From Diphasiastrum complanatum (lineage: Eukaryota; Streptophyta; Lycopodiopsida; Lycopodiales; Lycopodiaceae), in assembly GCA_029204225.1 (NCBI GenBank), contig CM055095.1, positions 57,427,898-57,491,897 on the forward strand: a DNA stretch of 64,000 nucleotides. The letters run 5' to 3'. The notes under the pieces were generated by a model that saw only the letters and a list, made by a program, of their open reading frames with translations, searched no databases and was not told the DNA's origin. Below, in pieces: positions 1 through 9,129 of this stretch. A program made the translations under genes and the position numbers. Positions within the stretch are counted from its first letter, which is position 1. Each line of letters opens with the position of its first letter.

Positions 1-316
1 GGGAAAAGATGTTAAAGTGGGTCAACAAAGAACAACTCTTCGTAATACCGCCGTAGATGACCACCGTTTACGACAGTGTCTAGGAGTATCCGTCAAGTGT
101 TTGTAATTGGACTGCACCAATAGGAAAAATTTTATTAATAACGTAGGGCCCCTCACTTATGAACTTTAATTTGCCGGGGTGCTTCTTTGATGTCTAAAGA
201 AGCACCTGGTCACCTAAGTGTAGATCTTTATTGCGCAGGTGACGCTCATGTCAGACCTTTTGTCGTCATTTGTTAACTAGGTGTGCGTAATAAGATATTA
301 GTCTCGTCTCGCATAA

Positions 317-688
317 CTAGGCTAACGTGAATAGCCTGGTTTTGACTTGTTGTTCTATTGAAGCCTTTTCACAGAGATCTGTTGAAAAAGCTTCCAAGAC
401 TCTTAGTGAAGGTACTAAGAACTCTACGGGCATTACCGCCTCTTGACCATATACTAAGTGGAAAGGTGCAATCCACCCAGTGGCTTTCTTCGGGGTGGTG
501 CGGTAAGCCCAGATAGCTGAGAAAAGTTTTGTTTCCCAATCAGAGCGACTGGTTTCAACTATCTTGGTTAAAATTTTTATAGATCGTCTTGTTAGTTGAT
601 TCAGCCCGGCCATTACACCTAGGATAGTACGGTGTACTTTTTCTATGAACGACCAGGTAATGGCGTAGGAGGTTATCAACGACGGCAT
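317..688 (-). pseudogene. Integrase core, C-terminal half (gypsy)
   Basis: This 123-codon frame contains the far part of the retroviral-type integrase core and the region just after it. The segment DWETKLFSAIWAYRTTPK, followed by a short gap and PFHLVYGQEAVMPVEF, is the typical plant gypsy sequence after the last catalytic glutamate. It is out of frame with the upstream integrase frame at 800-1801, and the bases between (about 690-800) hold stops. In an active element the enzyme inserts retrotransposon cDNA in the nucleus. Here it is a dead remnant. Confidence 0.85.
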
Positions 689-799
689 TTAAAAAATGCG
701 CGCCGCGATCACTAACTAGTTCTATGGGACAGCCAAAACTTGTAATAATATTTTTGTAAAGGAAACGTGCGACTTTTTTGCATTAACGTCCTTCGTTGC

Positions 800-1801
800 T
801 CAAGCTTCAACCCACTTAGTGGCGTAATCTGTGGCTATGAGGATGTAGCGAGCTTGGGTGTGTTTTGCTGCTGGACTGATTGGTCCAATAAAGTCAATCC
901 CCCACTTATGGAAGGCTTCGCTTTCTATAATGGGAGTTAGTGGCGTGAAGTCTGCTTTGGTATTTTTTTTTGCTCGTTGACAGACATCACACGCTTTAAT
1001 GACAGCAAACGTGTCCTTAAACAAAGATGGCCACCACAATCCTGCTTGAAGGATAATCTTCACTGTGGCTTCAGCAGAAAAGTGGCCACCCCCAATGCCC
1101 TCATGAGCCTGAGATATTATCGGTCGTATTTCAGATTCATAAGCACATCGGCGAAGAATGCCATCAATGCCCCTTTTGTAGAGTTGTCCTGCTATTAACT
1201 GAAAGGGTGCTGCTTTTATTACAAATCTTCTTTTTGCTGTTGTACTCAGGCCTTTTTTTAGTCTGCCTGTTGTGAGAAACTGAGTGATCTCCTCAGCCCG
1301 TAAGGGTGTAGCATCAATCTGAAAAAGGCATGCATCAGGGAGATCATCGTTGACTGGTGCAGTTGTTTTTTGAGCACTTGGTAGTCTGGAAAGGTGGTCT
1401 GCCATGAAATGTTGGGTCCCTTTCCGAACGACTACACGAAAATTAAATTCCTCCAAAATCAACAGCCATCGAGCTATGTGTCCCGTCTTATAGGACTTAA
1501 TAACGATATATAGAAGGGCTTGATGGTCTGTGTAGAAAGCAAAGGTCTGGTCTAATAAATAATGCCGTAGTTGTTGTACTGCATAGACCATCGCCAATGC
1601 TTTTCTCTTGGTAGTTGTATAGTTTACTTCAGCAGGCACTAGTTGTTTGCTTAAGAAACGTATGGGAAAGCCTTTGCCATAGTCGTCCGGTTGTGCAAGA
1701 AGACCTCCAATGGCATACTTACTTGTGTCTGTATGCACATGAAATTCTTTCATGTAATCTGGTGAGCGGAGTATGGGAGCCGTTGTGAGGGCTGTTTTCA
1801 A
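800..1801 (-). pseudogene. RNase H plus integrase N-terminal domain (gypsy)
   Basis: The 333-codon frame begins with a Ty3-type RNase H domain ([18 protein letters not shown] near residue 20, then [11 protein letters not shown] and ADHLSRL). An HHCC zinc-binding domain follows (AHEGIGGGH, then CDVCQRAKK), and then the start of the integrase core ([20 protein letters not shown]) with the first catalytic Asp. The frame ends where the core should continue. In the segment [10 protein letters not shown] the position usually held by the RNase H catalytic Glu is Lys, so RNase H is probably dead even where the frame is open. The Asp residues at the other RNase H positions are present. Confidence 0.92.
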
Positions 1802-1819
1802 CTCCTCAAAGGCTTTAAT

Positions 1820-2640
1820 TCATTCTTCGGTCCAGCGAGGATCTACCACAACTAAATAAACGAGACGTGCCTTGCCGGCATAGTCGATTATAAAGATGCG
1901 ATAATAGTTGGTACGACCGAGGAAGACATATACTTCTTTCACTGTTGCAGGTAAAGGCATGTCCATGATAACCTTGATTTTGGACGGGTCGGTAAAAATA
2001 CCGTCATTTGAAATTATATGCCCGAGTACGACCCCATGGGTGACCCATATTTGGCATTTATCAGGGTTTAGTGAGATGCCAAATCTACGATAGCGGATGA
2101 AGATTTTCTCCAGGGCATCAAGGTGCATAGCTATGGAAGAATGTACACCTAAATCGTCGAGATAAATCTCCACGATCCGATGTAACAGATATTGAAAGGC
2201 CAGTTGCATGACCCGTTGGAACGTTGAGGGGGCGTTACATAAGCCAAAAGGCACAACGTTAGAAGTGTAAACCCCATTCTCTGTGGCAAAGGCCGTTTTA
2301 TGTTTATCTTCAGGGACTATTTGAACAAGAAAATAACCGCTGAATCCATCCAAGAAGCTGAAAGCTTCAGCTCCTGCCATTTCTTCTAATATTTGGGTCA
2401 TTAAAGGCAAGGGAAAATGGTTTTTATTCATAACCGCATTAAGGTTCTTGAGGTCGACACAGATACGAAGCTTGCCATTTTACTTGGGTACAACCACAAT
2501 GGGCGATACCCAATCAGTATGTTGGACCTCATAAATGAAGCCATCGTCCAGCAATTTCTTAATATTCCCATCGATCCTCTCACGATAGATGAGGTTACTG
2601 CAGTAAGGTTTAATCCTAAGGCTTAGCATTATCTTCTAAG
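1820..2640 (-). pseudogene. Reverse transcriptase (gypsy)
   Basis: The open part (2431-1820, 203 codons) runs from the palm after the fingers region to the RNase H linker. FSFLDGFSGYFLVQI holds the first catalytic Asp, VPFGLCNAPSTFQRVM is the template-grip region, and IYLDDLGVHS is the YxDD active site, so all catalytic Asp are present. Upstream on the minus strand (2640-2432) another frame continues the N-terminal fingers (a WVSPIVVVPK-like segment). The ATG at 2431 is therefore only an internal Met, not a true start. The frame is offset from the RNase H frame. Confidence 0.9.
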
Positions 2641-2690
2641 GGAATCTTATGGATGACTATTTCAGGGAAAATTCATTTCATTTATGTACA

Positions 2691-5030
2691 AGATTAAAGA
2701 AAAAATGGTACCTCGCGTGAAAGGGAAAGCCGGTATGCCTCAAGAGCCCCAAGTCATGAGTTTTTGGCAAACCGTGATATTGTCAATTCCGGGCCTCCTA
2801 GAGATGGAGTCCAGGGGAAGGATAGAGAGCAACTGGCAGCGATGAAGAATGAGAAGCCGATGAATGAACCGCAGAACAAAATTCACACTCAATCAATTCA
2901 CTGTCCGTGGTGACGACGGAATCAATTCTCAGCGATTTTCAAGTGGAGCTCCTATTGAATGATTCAGACCACTGCAAACATTTGTTCAGAATTTCTAAAC
3001 TTTTACAGATCAAAACAAAGAATCTGTCGTGTCGTGTATACTTGTTGGACTGAGCATCATGATTCTAAATGTTCTCGTTGGCTGATGATGTCACCAGAAG
3101 TTTCATCTAGAACTAATCTTGCTTGGTATTTTCAGGTAACCACAGCTGCAGCAGAGCAGAAAGAGCTCGTTTAATGACCGTCTCGCTACCGTTGGATTTT
3201 TTATTGAATGCTTCCAACCTGCCAGTAGCGCAGCTGTTGTTATCTCTTCATGATTATGGCTATAAAACTAGCACATAAGTTCAACAACGCTTATTCCGCC
3301 ACAGGATCACAGGCTAAAATGGAGTACTGGCTATAGCAATCTGGCAGCAGCACGACTTGATGGTTTTCCAATAATGATTCTCTGACAACAGCGATGGTCA
3401 CCTCAACAGAAGTGCGATTAATTGGCAATTAGAAGTGTGATTGAATCTTCCAAAGGATCTCCTTCAGAGATCAGCAAGCAACTGGCCACAGAGGTGTGAT
3501 TTACCTGCCACAGTGATGCGATTTAATGCTGTCACAAAAACACAACAGTTGGGGCTTCAGAAGTGCAAGAGTTTGTTTTTCAGAAATGTGAGTGAACTCC
3601 ACATGAGTGCGATTGGCAGCAACGAACAGTGCCTTCAAGAATGTGAAGAGAGCCAGGTGCTTTTCCAAGCAATCGATGATCCATTAGCCGTAGAAATGCA
3701 TTGAGAATCTGATAGACATGTGTCTGGTTTCTGCCACAAAGAGTGCGACTGCTTGACAGTGCAGTAGCCAGACAACGAGCAGTTTAGGCCTCAAATCTCT
3801 GATTTTTGGCTATTCCCAGTGATGGTGCAGGTACGCATGTAGAGGAGAGTGCAGCGAACAGCTGCTATGGTCTGTGATGGTTTGCTGCCTCCAGCGAGCA
3901 ATAGTGATGCTAAAACACACACGAAAGACTGTCCTCAATTGTAGCTCAGAGATGTTTAGTGATTGGTATTGAGGCAATGATGAAATAGGGCCACCATTAT
4001 GGCATTGGCATTCAATTGTACGTCAGATGTAGAGTTGCAGGGTCAACGATGGCGCTGTTCTTACAATCCTTGTGTCTTTTGAAAACGAACATCACTTTTG
4101 CCCACCAAAAGAAGGTTTTTTTAACTCTCAAACAAAGGTGAATTCATCACAAAGACACTAACACATCCTTACAATGGAATTTTTGCTTCTCACGACGGAA
4201 CTATAATATAACCTCCAAAGTAAAATTAACAAAATTAAAAATAATCTCTCCCTACTTGTAACACAGTCTTCATGCCTCACACACCTCACATAGATCTCTC
4301 ACTCATGCAATCTTTTAAGAATGAAACTACATGAAGCATGATACTTGTATTGATTGAAATTCTCACTCTTGAAGGCTCTCTCAACGTGAGATTAGGAATG
4401 ATACATACAAACATGTATTAAAAATCTTCCATACTAGATAGACTTCCACATCAAACTCATCAAACTCTCCACTCTCAACTTAGCAACTATCAACATCATC
4501 TCATTATCCAACTCTATGCCAACTATCACATCACCTGTGACCTAAATGGCAAATGCTCCCATTCCCATCAGTGTAAGAAAATGCCCATTTTCGGACCCAT
4601 GCATGGAGGGATATGCAAATGCAAATCTCAAGATTGGAGATGGGATGATATGGATTCAAGTCAACAGTATTGTGTCTAACACCGTGTCATTGATGTGTGT
4701 GTGAATGCATACGCAATGAGGCTTTAGCACCCCAACTATGAAACTGGTCCAGACTGGTGATTACCAACTTTTTTTTTTTTTTAGACATTCAACTTATACT
4801 CTCTAAGAACCGACCCAACAGGGAATAACCATCTAGCCTCTCTGTACCGAATCTTCTCTCAAGCCCCATGTAGGACAACTTACTATCCTAAGATCCAATG
4901 TACCAGATAGTAGGAAGCATTGGTTTTCATCAATCTATAGAATCAATTAGGAAAAAATCGTCCTCACCTCCTATGGATGTGTGAGGCGTCACTCATCCTC
5001 ACAAATTGGTTCGAGGTCTGATAGAAATAA
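2691..5030. other. Non-coding stretch, no gene recognised
   Basis: The first about 50 bases still look like the linker before the gypsy RT on the minus strand. The rest has only short frames without family features. Between 3410 and 3760 a GTGYGATT-like octamer recurs. A T-run sits at 4769-4782. The stretch could hold gag or LTR relics of the gypsy element too decayed to recognise. Confidence 0.5.
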
Positions 5031-5956
5031 TTGAAGTCCTTTTCTTTTTACTTCTTTTTTTTCTTTTACTTTTCTCTCAGTCTTTTCTCTCTCTCTTTTC
5101 ACGTTTTCTTTTTCTTCTTTTTACTTTTTCCTTACTTTTTCTGTCCTAGTAGGGACCTTATGAAAGATGGTTTTCGATCAATGGATATGGAGAAGAATCT
5201 TCTTAGTTGTCTGATATCAGTAGGTGGTCCTGATTTAAATGTATACATTTGTTGCAGATCATCCATCCCATCTGATCCGACTTTATGTACAAAGCATAAA
5301 TTTCCTTCAGCAACTGTCTCAAATGGTTCACTACTCAAAGAAGTAGTGATGTTTCAAGCTTGTTATCTCACTGTATGTAACCATCATGTGGAGACTCTCA
5401 ATTTTTTCTTTATCCATCACGTCCTGAAATTCTCCAACTGTCCAGTCAATCATGCCTTATCTTGGGCGATGGAGTCACTCCCCACCCCACTACACTGTTT
5501 CTATTCCCACTTTTTCCTCTCTTACCCTCCCTTTTATGCTTCTGATCAAACACTCATGCCTATACGAAAAAATATGTAATGCCCTATGGAGCTCAGAGTA
5601 TATGCAGAATGCAGGGGTATGAATGCATGAGACGACGGTCTTGCAATCAAATGACCAAGCACATTGTGCCTACATGATGCAATGCAGCATGAGTGAATGG
5701 AGTCAAGTCAACTGAGATATCTGTAGATCACCGTTTACAATGTCTATGAATCTCACATGTAGTAATAACGAATCCCATACTGAAACAATTTTTTTTTTTT
5801 AGTGGTATTTTAAAACAAGATAGAATGTTGACCAAAAAATCAAAAAAATATAACAAAACCAGATCGGCAAAGTAAAGTCAAACTTATCACCCCTCAACTC
5901 CCCCATGTGAAATCAGGAATAAGGGTGTATTGTTGTCACCTTACCACATCTATCTA

Positions 5957-6440
5957 GCATCCACCTTGTTGTCTGGGTATTCCTCATGCGCTTTAACCCT
6001 AACTTGCATTTCAGTGTTTTTTGTCCTATTTCTCTTTGGCATATTCGGTCGTTCGTGTATATGATAGGTGGCCAAAAGATCTAGGTCATTATTTGGTTCA
6101 AGGAAATATCCTAGCACCATGTTTTCTTCATGATCATATTCTTCATTGTTGATGTAGTTGGGTAGTTCTTTGTCCCAAAGGAATGGATCATATGGTGTTC
6201 CAAAACTATCCTAGATAAAATTATCAAAGTTTACCACCATGTGGTCATCTATTGTCACTTTTTGATATTTGAATAAGCGTTGGATATCAAATGACTCCTG
6301 ATTAATGCATCAGGTGGGGTTTCATGACTCTTGTTATTTTCTTGCTTTGTTACACAATTGCCTATGGATCCAAATTTATAGGGGGGGTCTACACTAGCAT
6401 CTCTGTGCTGATCACCGTATTTGTTGCCATATTTAAGGCG
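5957..6440 (-). pseudogene. Coding-like tract, unidentified, broken
   Basis: Translating the minus strand leftward from about 6440 gives a hydrophilic protein-like sequence (DRLKYGNKYGDQHRDASVDP), then after a shift DIQRLFKYQKVTIDDHMVV, one in-frame TAG near 6212, and a further open run (DSFGTPYDPFLWDKELPNYI, later YFLEPNNDLDLLATYHIHER) ending at a TAG near 5957. Composition is protein-like and not low complexity. I recognise no family. It may be a remnant of a transposable-element ORF or a lost host exon. Confidence 0.35.
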
Positions 6441-6497
6441 GTCCCCTTTAGGAAAACAAACATGATGTGGGCTTGAAAAGCGACAGAATCATCACTG

Positions 6498-6857
6498 TTG
6501 GATAACATATTTGTCGCATGGGATTCAAAGGAAATGGAGCATAAAGGATATTTAATAAGGTGTAAGCTCTCTTGGGAAACAATGACCATAAGCTATCATA
6601 TTTCACGTCAAACATGCTCCTTAAGTTTCATCTATAGGCGATATAAGTTTGGTCATGGCCGATGGGACCCTCTGGACGCGGATACGAATCAGCAAGAAGT
6701 GGAAATATCCATACATTTGCCCCATGATGAAATACGAGAAATTCATATAAATAAGGAGTGTAGCCTAGAAGATCTTCAGCATATGCTTGGATTGACTTTT
6801 GCTGATGTGCCAGCAGATTTTGTCTTCACTCGTAATGGACAAAATGTAAGCCCCTAA
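6498..6857 (+). CDS. Possible exon, unidentified protein
   Basis: A 119-codon open frame whose second half looks protein-like (VEISIHLPHDEIREIHINKE, then a helix-like SLEDLQHMLGL and ADFVFTRNGQN). The alternation of strands and one helix is loosely like a ubiquitin-type beta-grasp, but that is only a shape impression. The sequence AAAATGTAAGC at its end would make a good splice donor, so the real exon could end near 6846 rather than at the TAA. The minus strand is also partly open here. No partner exon was found before the H3-like locus at 7.4 kb. Confidence 0.3.
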   Translation: MDNIFVAWDSKEMEHKGYLIRCKLSWETMTISYHISRQTCSLSFIYRRYKFGHGRWDPLDADTNQQEVEISIHLPHDEIREIHINKECSLEDLQHMLGLTFADVPADFVFTRNGQNVSP

Positions 6858-7332
6858 TTTCCATCAGATTCTTGAATTTTAAATAGTAATGTTGAATACA
6901 TGTAGGATTACTAATTTTGTGTCTGGTTTTGCATATACGGAGACGAGCCGAAAAAGATCAGAAATGTGTTTCATTTTTACAAACAGGGACATTAGGAGTC
7001 CAATGGGAATAAAGGATTTTATCTAATGAAAATTAGAAAACACAATTAGTTGGCTGTGTTTTGACTCTATTCTAATATATTTGGTTATGTTTCGACTTTA
7101 CTTTTGCGTTGTCACATTTTATATGCCTGTTAGTACATTTTTGGATGTCCAATGTTGAAACTTGTTAGGGTTTTAATCGTTTAGTGATATGCATTTTAAT
7201 ACTATTACTGGTTTTCTTTGAAGGTTTCCGCTAACCGACAATTAGGATTTTTACTCTAGACAAGAACATATTATATTTGGAAAAGAGGCCAAAACTTTTA
7301 TAGGTGCACTTACTAAAAATAGAACCCTTCAC

Positions 7333-7339
7333 TATATAA
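7333..7339 (+). promoter_or_regulatory. TATA box upstream of the H3-like gene
   Basis: TATATAA lies in the context TTCACTATATAAGGG, about 130 bases before the likely start codon at 7467. The leader between is pyrimidine-rich (TTTCTCCACTTTATCCC). Spacing and context fit a plant core promoter. That it drives the H3-like locus is inferred from position. Confidence 0.5.
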
Positions 7340-7466
7340 GGGTGTTTGGGTCCTCATTTCTCCACTTTATCCCTCGAGTGTCAAAGTGTCAATTTTTTTA
7401 GATTCTCTTTTTTTCATCTCTCGTGCTCTCTGATACGTTTTCAAAGGCTAACCAATGTCAGAGGAA

Positions 7467-8661
7467 ATGTCATGGACGAAACAAACGGCTAGAGATCCCA
7501 GAGTGACTACATTGCTCTATAGGGATGCACTAGCCACCCTCGATGAGAGAGAGAGATGGGGGAACAGGAGCAGGAGTAGGAGTCACAGCCCAACAGCGTC
7601 TCAGGAAGATCCGGCCACTCAGCCTGAAGCTGAGGAGGACATGGCCCACACAACAGCTGCACAGGAGGACCAAAGTGAGCAGCAACAACAAGAAGACCAG
7701 TAGCAGCAGGAGGACCAGCAGCAGCAGCAGCAGCCACCACGACAAAAAAGTCCTTCCCCGACGGCAACTGCGGAGGAAGAAACAATGAAGTTCCTAGATG
7801 AGGAGCTTGCGGCATCAGGTGAGTTGTCAGTTCTTAATGATGCTTTCTTCGACCCATTTCCACCAGCAATGGGCATGGACACAGCAAATTTAGGCATATC
7901 GGGTGACACCACACCCACCGTGTCACCCCCAAGTCACGACCCGGTGATGGGTCCGATGATGTCGTTACTGGTGGGTGGTTCTGATGAGGGCACCCCGATG
8001 TCGCACACAACAAGGATGAAGCAGAAGGTGACCCATAGAGGGTCAAGGAGAGGACCAAACGAGCGAAAGAGAAAGAATCCTCGCAAGGCAGGCTCTACAT
8101 CAAAGCGACGGAACCCTGCAGCTCAGCAGTCATCACCATTGCCCACACCGCCAACACTGCCTCCACCACCTCCACCTCCACCTGCACCACCTCCTCCTCC
8201 ACCGCCTCCACCACCACCACCTCCTCCACCACCTCCACCACCTCCAAGTTCTGCCGCAGCTGGCCCAAGTAGAACCATAGAGTGTGGCAGGGGTAGGCCG
8301 GCCCCTCGTGCAGCACCATGGGCTAGAAAGGAGCTTCGCAGGATGCGGCCACCACCTCCTCAACTGCGTAGGAAGCGCAGGATCGCAAAGTGGCTCCAAG
8401 ATATACGGAACTATCAGAAGTCCGTCAAATTTCTTATACTTAGGGCCCCTTTTGTGAGGCTTGTAAAAAAAAATAATCGATGAATTTTCCTTGGAGAACA
8501 AAGTTACGGCAGATGTTGTGTCCGCAATATAAGAGTCTGCAGAAATGTACCTAATGCAGCTTTTTGAGGACTCATTTTTGTGTGCAGTACACGGGAAGAG
8601 AATCACAATACTCCTGAAGGATCTCCACCTAGCTAGAAGGCTAAGGAGAGAGCGCAGTTAA
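7467..8661 (+). pseudogene. Histone H3-like protein with giant proline-rich N-terminal tail, disrupted
   Basis: The C-terminal 88 residues (about 8394-8661) align without any gap to the H3 core: LQDIRNYQKS (alpha-N), APFVRLVKK (alpha-1), then after a frame change [20 protein letters not shown] (alpha-2), [22 protein letters not shown] (loop 2, alpha-3, C-terminus). From Met at 7467 the protein starts MSWTKQTARDP, matching the H3 start MARTKQTARKS. Between these lie about 300 residues: an RSRSRSHSP run, a Gln/Glu-rich stretch, basic segments (RKRKNPRK) and about 30 prolines. Lesions are an in-frame TAG at 7701, an extra A in an A9 run near 8465-8473, and a TAA at 8530 where H3 has Gln. Loop 1 has canonical H3 length, two residues shorter than typical plant CENH3, although APFVR is CENH3-like. 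Outside ATG 7455 is an alternative start. An unseen intron or recoding could rescue the frame, but a pseudogene is the simplest reading. Confidence 0.85.
8141..8248 (+). repeat. CCT/CCA polyproline repeat inside the H3-like tail
   Basis: A run of CCN codons (mostly CCT, CCA, CCG) encodes about 30 prolines broken by one Ala and a few Thr/Leu. It is read in the same frame as the upstream tail and the downstream basic region, so it is part of the protein. The minus strand is correspondingly open in several frames, which are shadows. Confidence 0.85.
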
Positions 8662-9129
8662 AAATATCATGTACATGCCGTGGCGTGAAAATCACGCCAG
8701 GGCGCGACCAAGGCCCATTTGACCTGGTCAAACAGGCCTTGGTCGTTCTCATAATTTTTTACAGTTCTTGCTAATTTCTTTCGAGCACTCAAATGTTTCA
8801 TGGAATTCAAAGGTTGATGCATTTCAATTTGTAAAATTTTAAAATAACCCCCCTTTTCTAAGTTGCAATTAATCCATTTTTTGAATTCTCTTAAAAATTT
8901 TGTAAGTTTTTTATTTCAGCTCGGACTTCAGTTGAGTAAAACCAAAAAGTGATCAGAACGACGAGCCTGACACTAAGAAGCTATCGAAATTTTGTAATTA
9001 TTACTTTTCAATTTTTTTTCAAGATCCTTTTTTTTTTTTTCCCCTTAAGTCAAATTTCCTTGTATTTTATTTGCTTATTTTCAAATCCTCATATTGTTTT
9101 CACAAGTTTGATTGTAGAATTGCTCATAT

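Larger units (their letters stand above)
1..2690 (-). mobile_element. Ty3/gypsy LTR retrotransposon, pol region, decayed, cut by window edge
   Basis: Reading leftward on the minus strand the order is reverse transcriptase (about 2640-1820), RNase H, integrase zinc-binding domain and the start of the integrase core (1801-800), then the rest of the integrase core (688-317). RT, RNase H, integrase is the Ty3/gypsy order. The three open frames are separated by stops or frameshifts, so the copy is inactive. The 3' LTR would lie left of base 1 and is not visible. No convincing 5' LTR or PBS was found to the right. The family matches the fragment at 9.1-11.4 kb. Confidence 0.9.

Noticed and set aside
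5031-5579. 182-codon frame starting with a Phe/Leu-rich stretch
   Set aside because: The start is a TC-rich low-complexity tract that makes a false signal-peptide look. The rest has no family feature and the opposite strand is equally open.
7507-7815. Minus-strand Leu/Ala-rich frames that mimic membrane segments
   Set aside because: Shadows of the plus-strand Gln/CAG-rich coding sequence of the H3-like gene.
8133-8606. Minus-strand frames rich in Trp/Arg or Val/Glu across the polyproline repeat
   Set aside because: They are reverse-strand shadows of the CCN repeat. The plus strand carries the H3 fold.
7467-8661. Calling the H3-like locus CENH3
   Set aside because: Loop 1 has exactly the canonical H3 length, while typical plant CENH3 has an insertion there. 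Similarity of APFVR alone is not enough.
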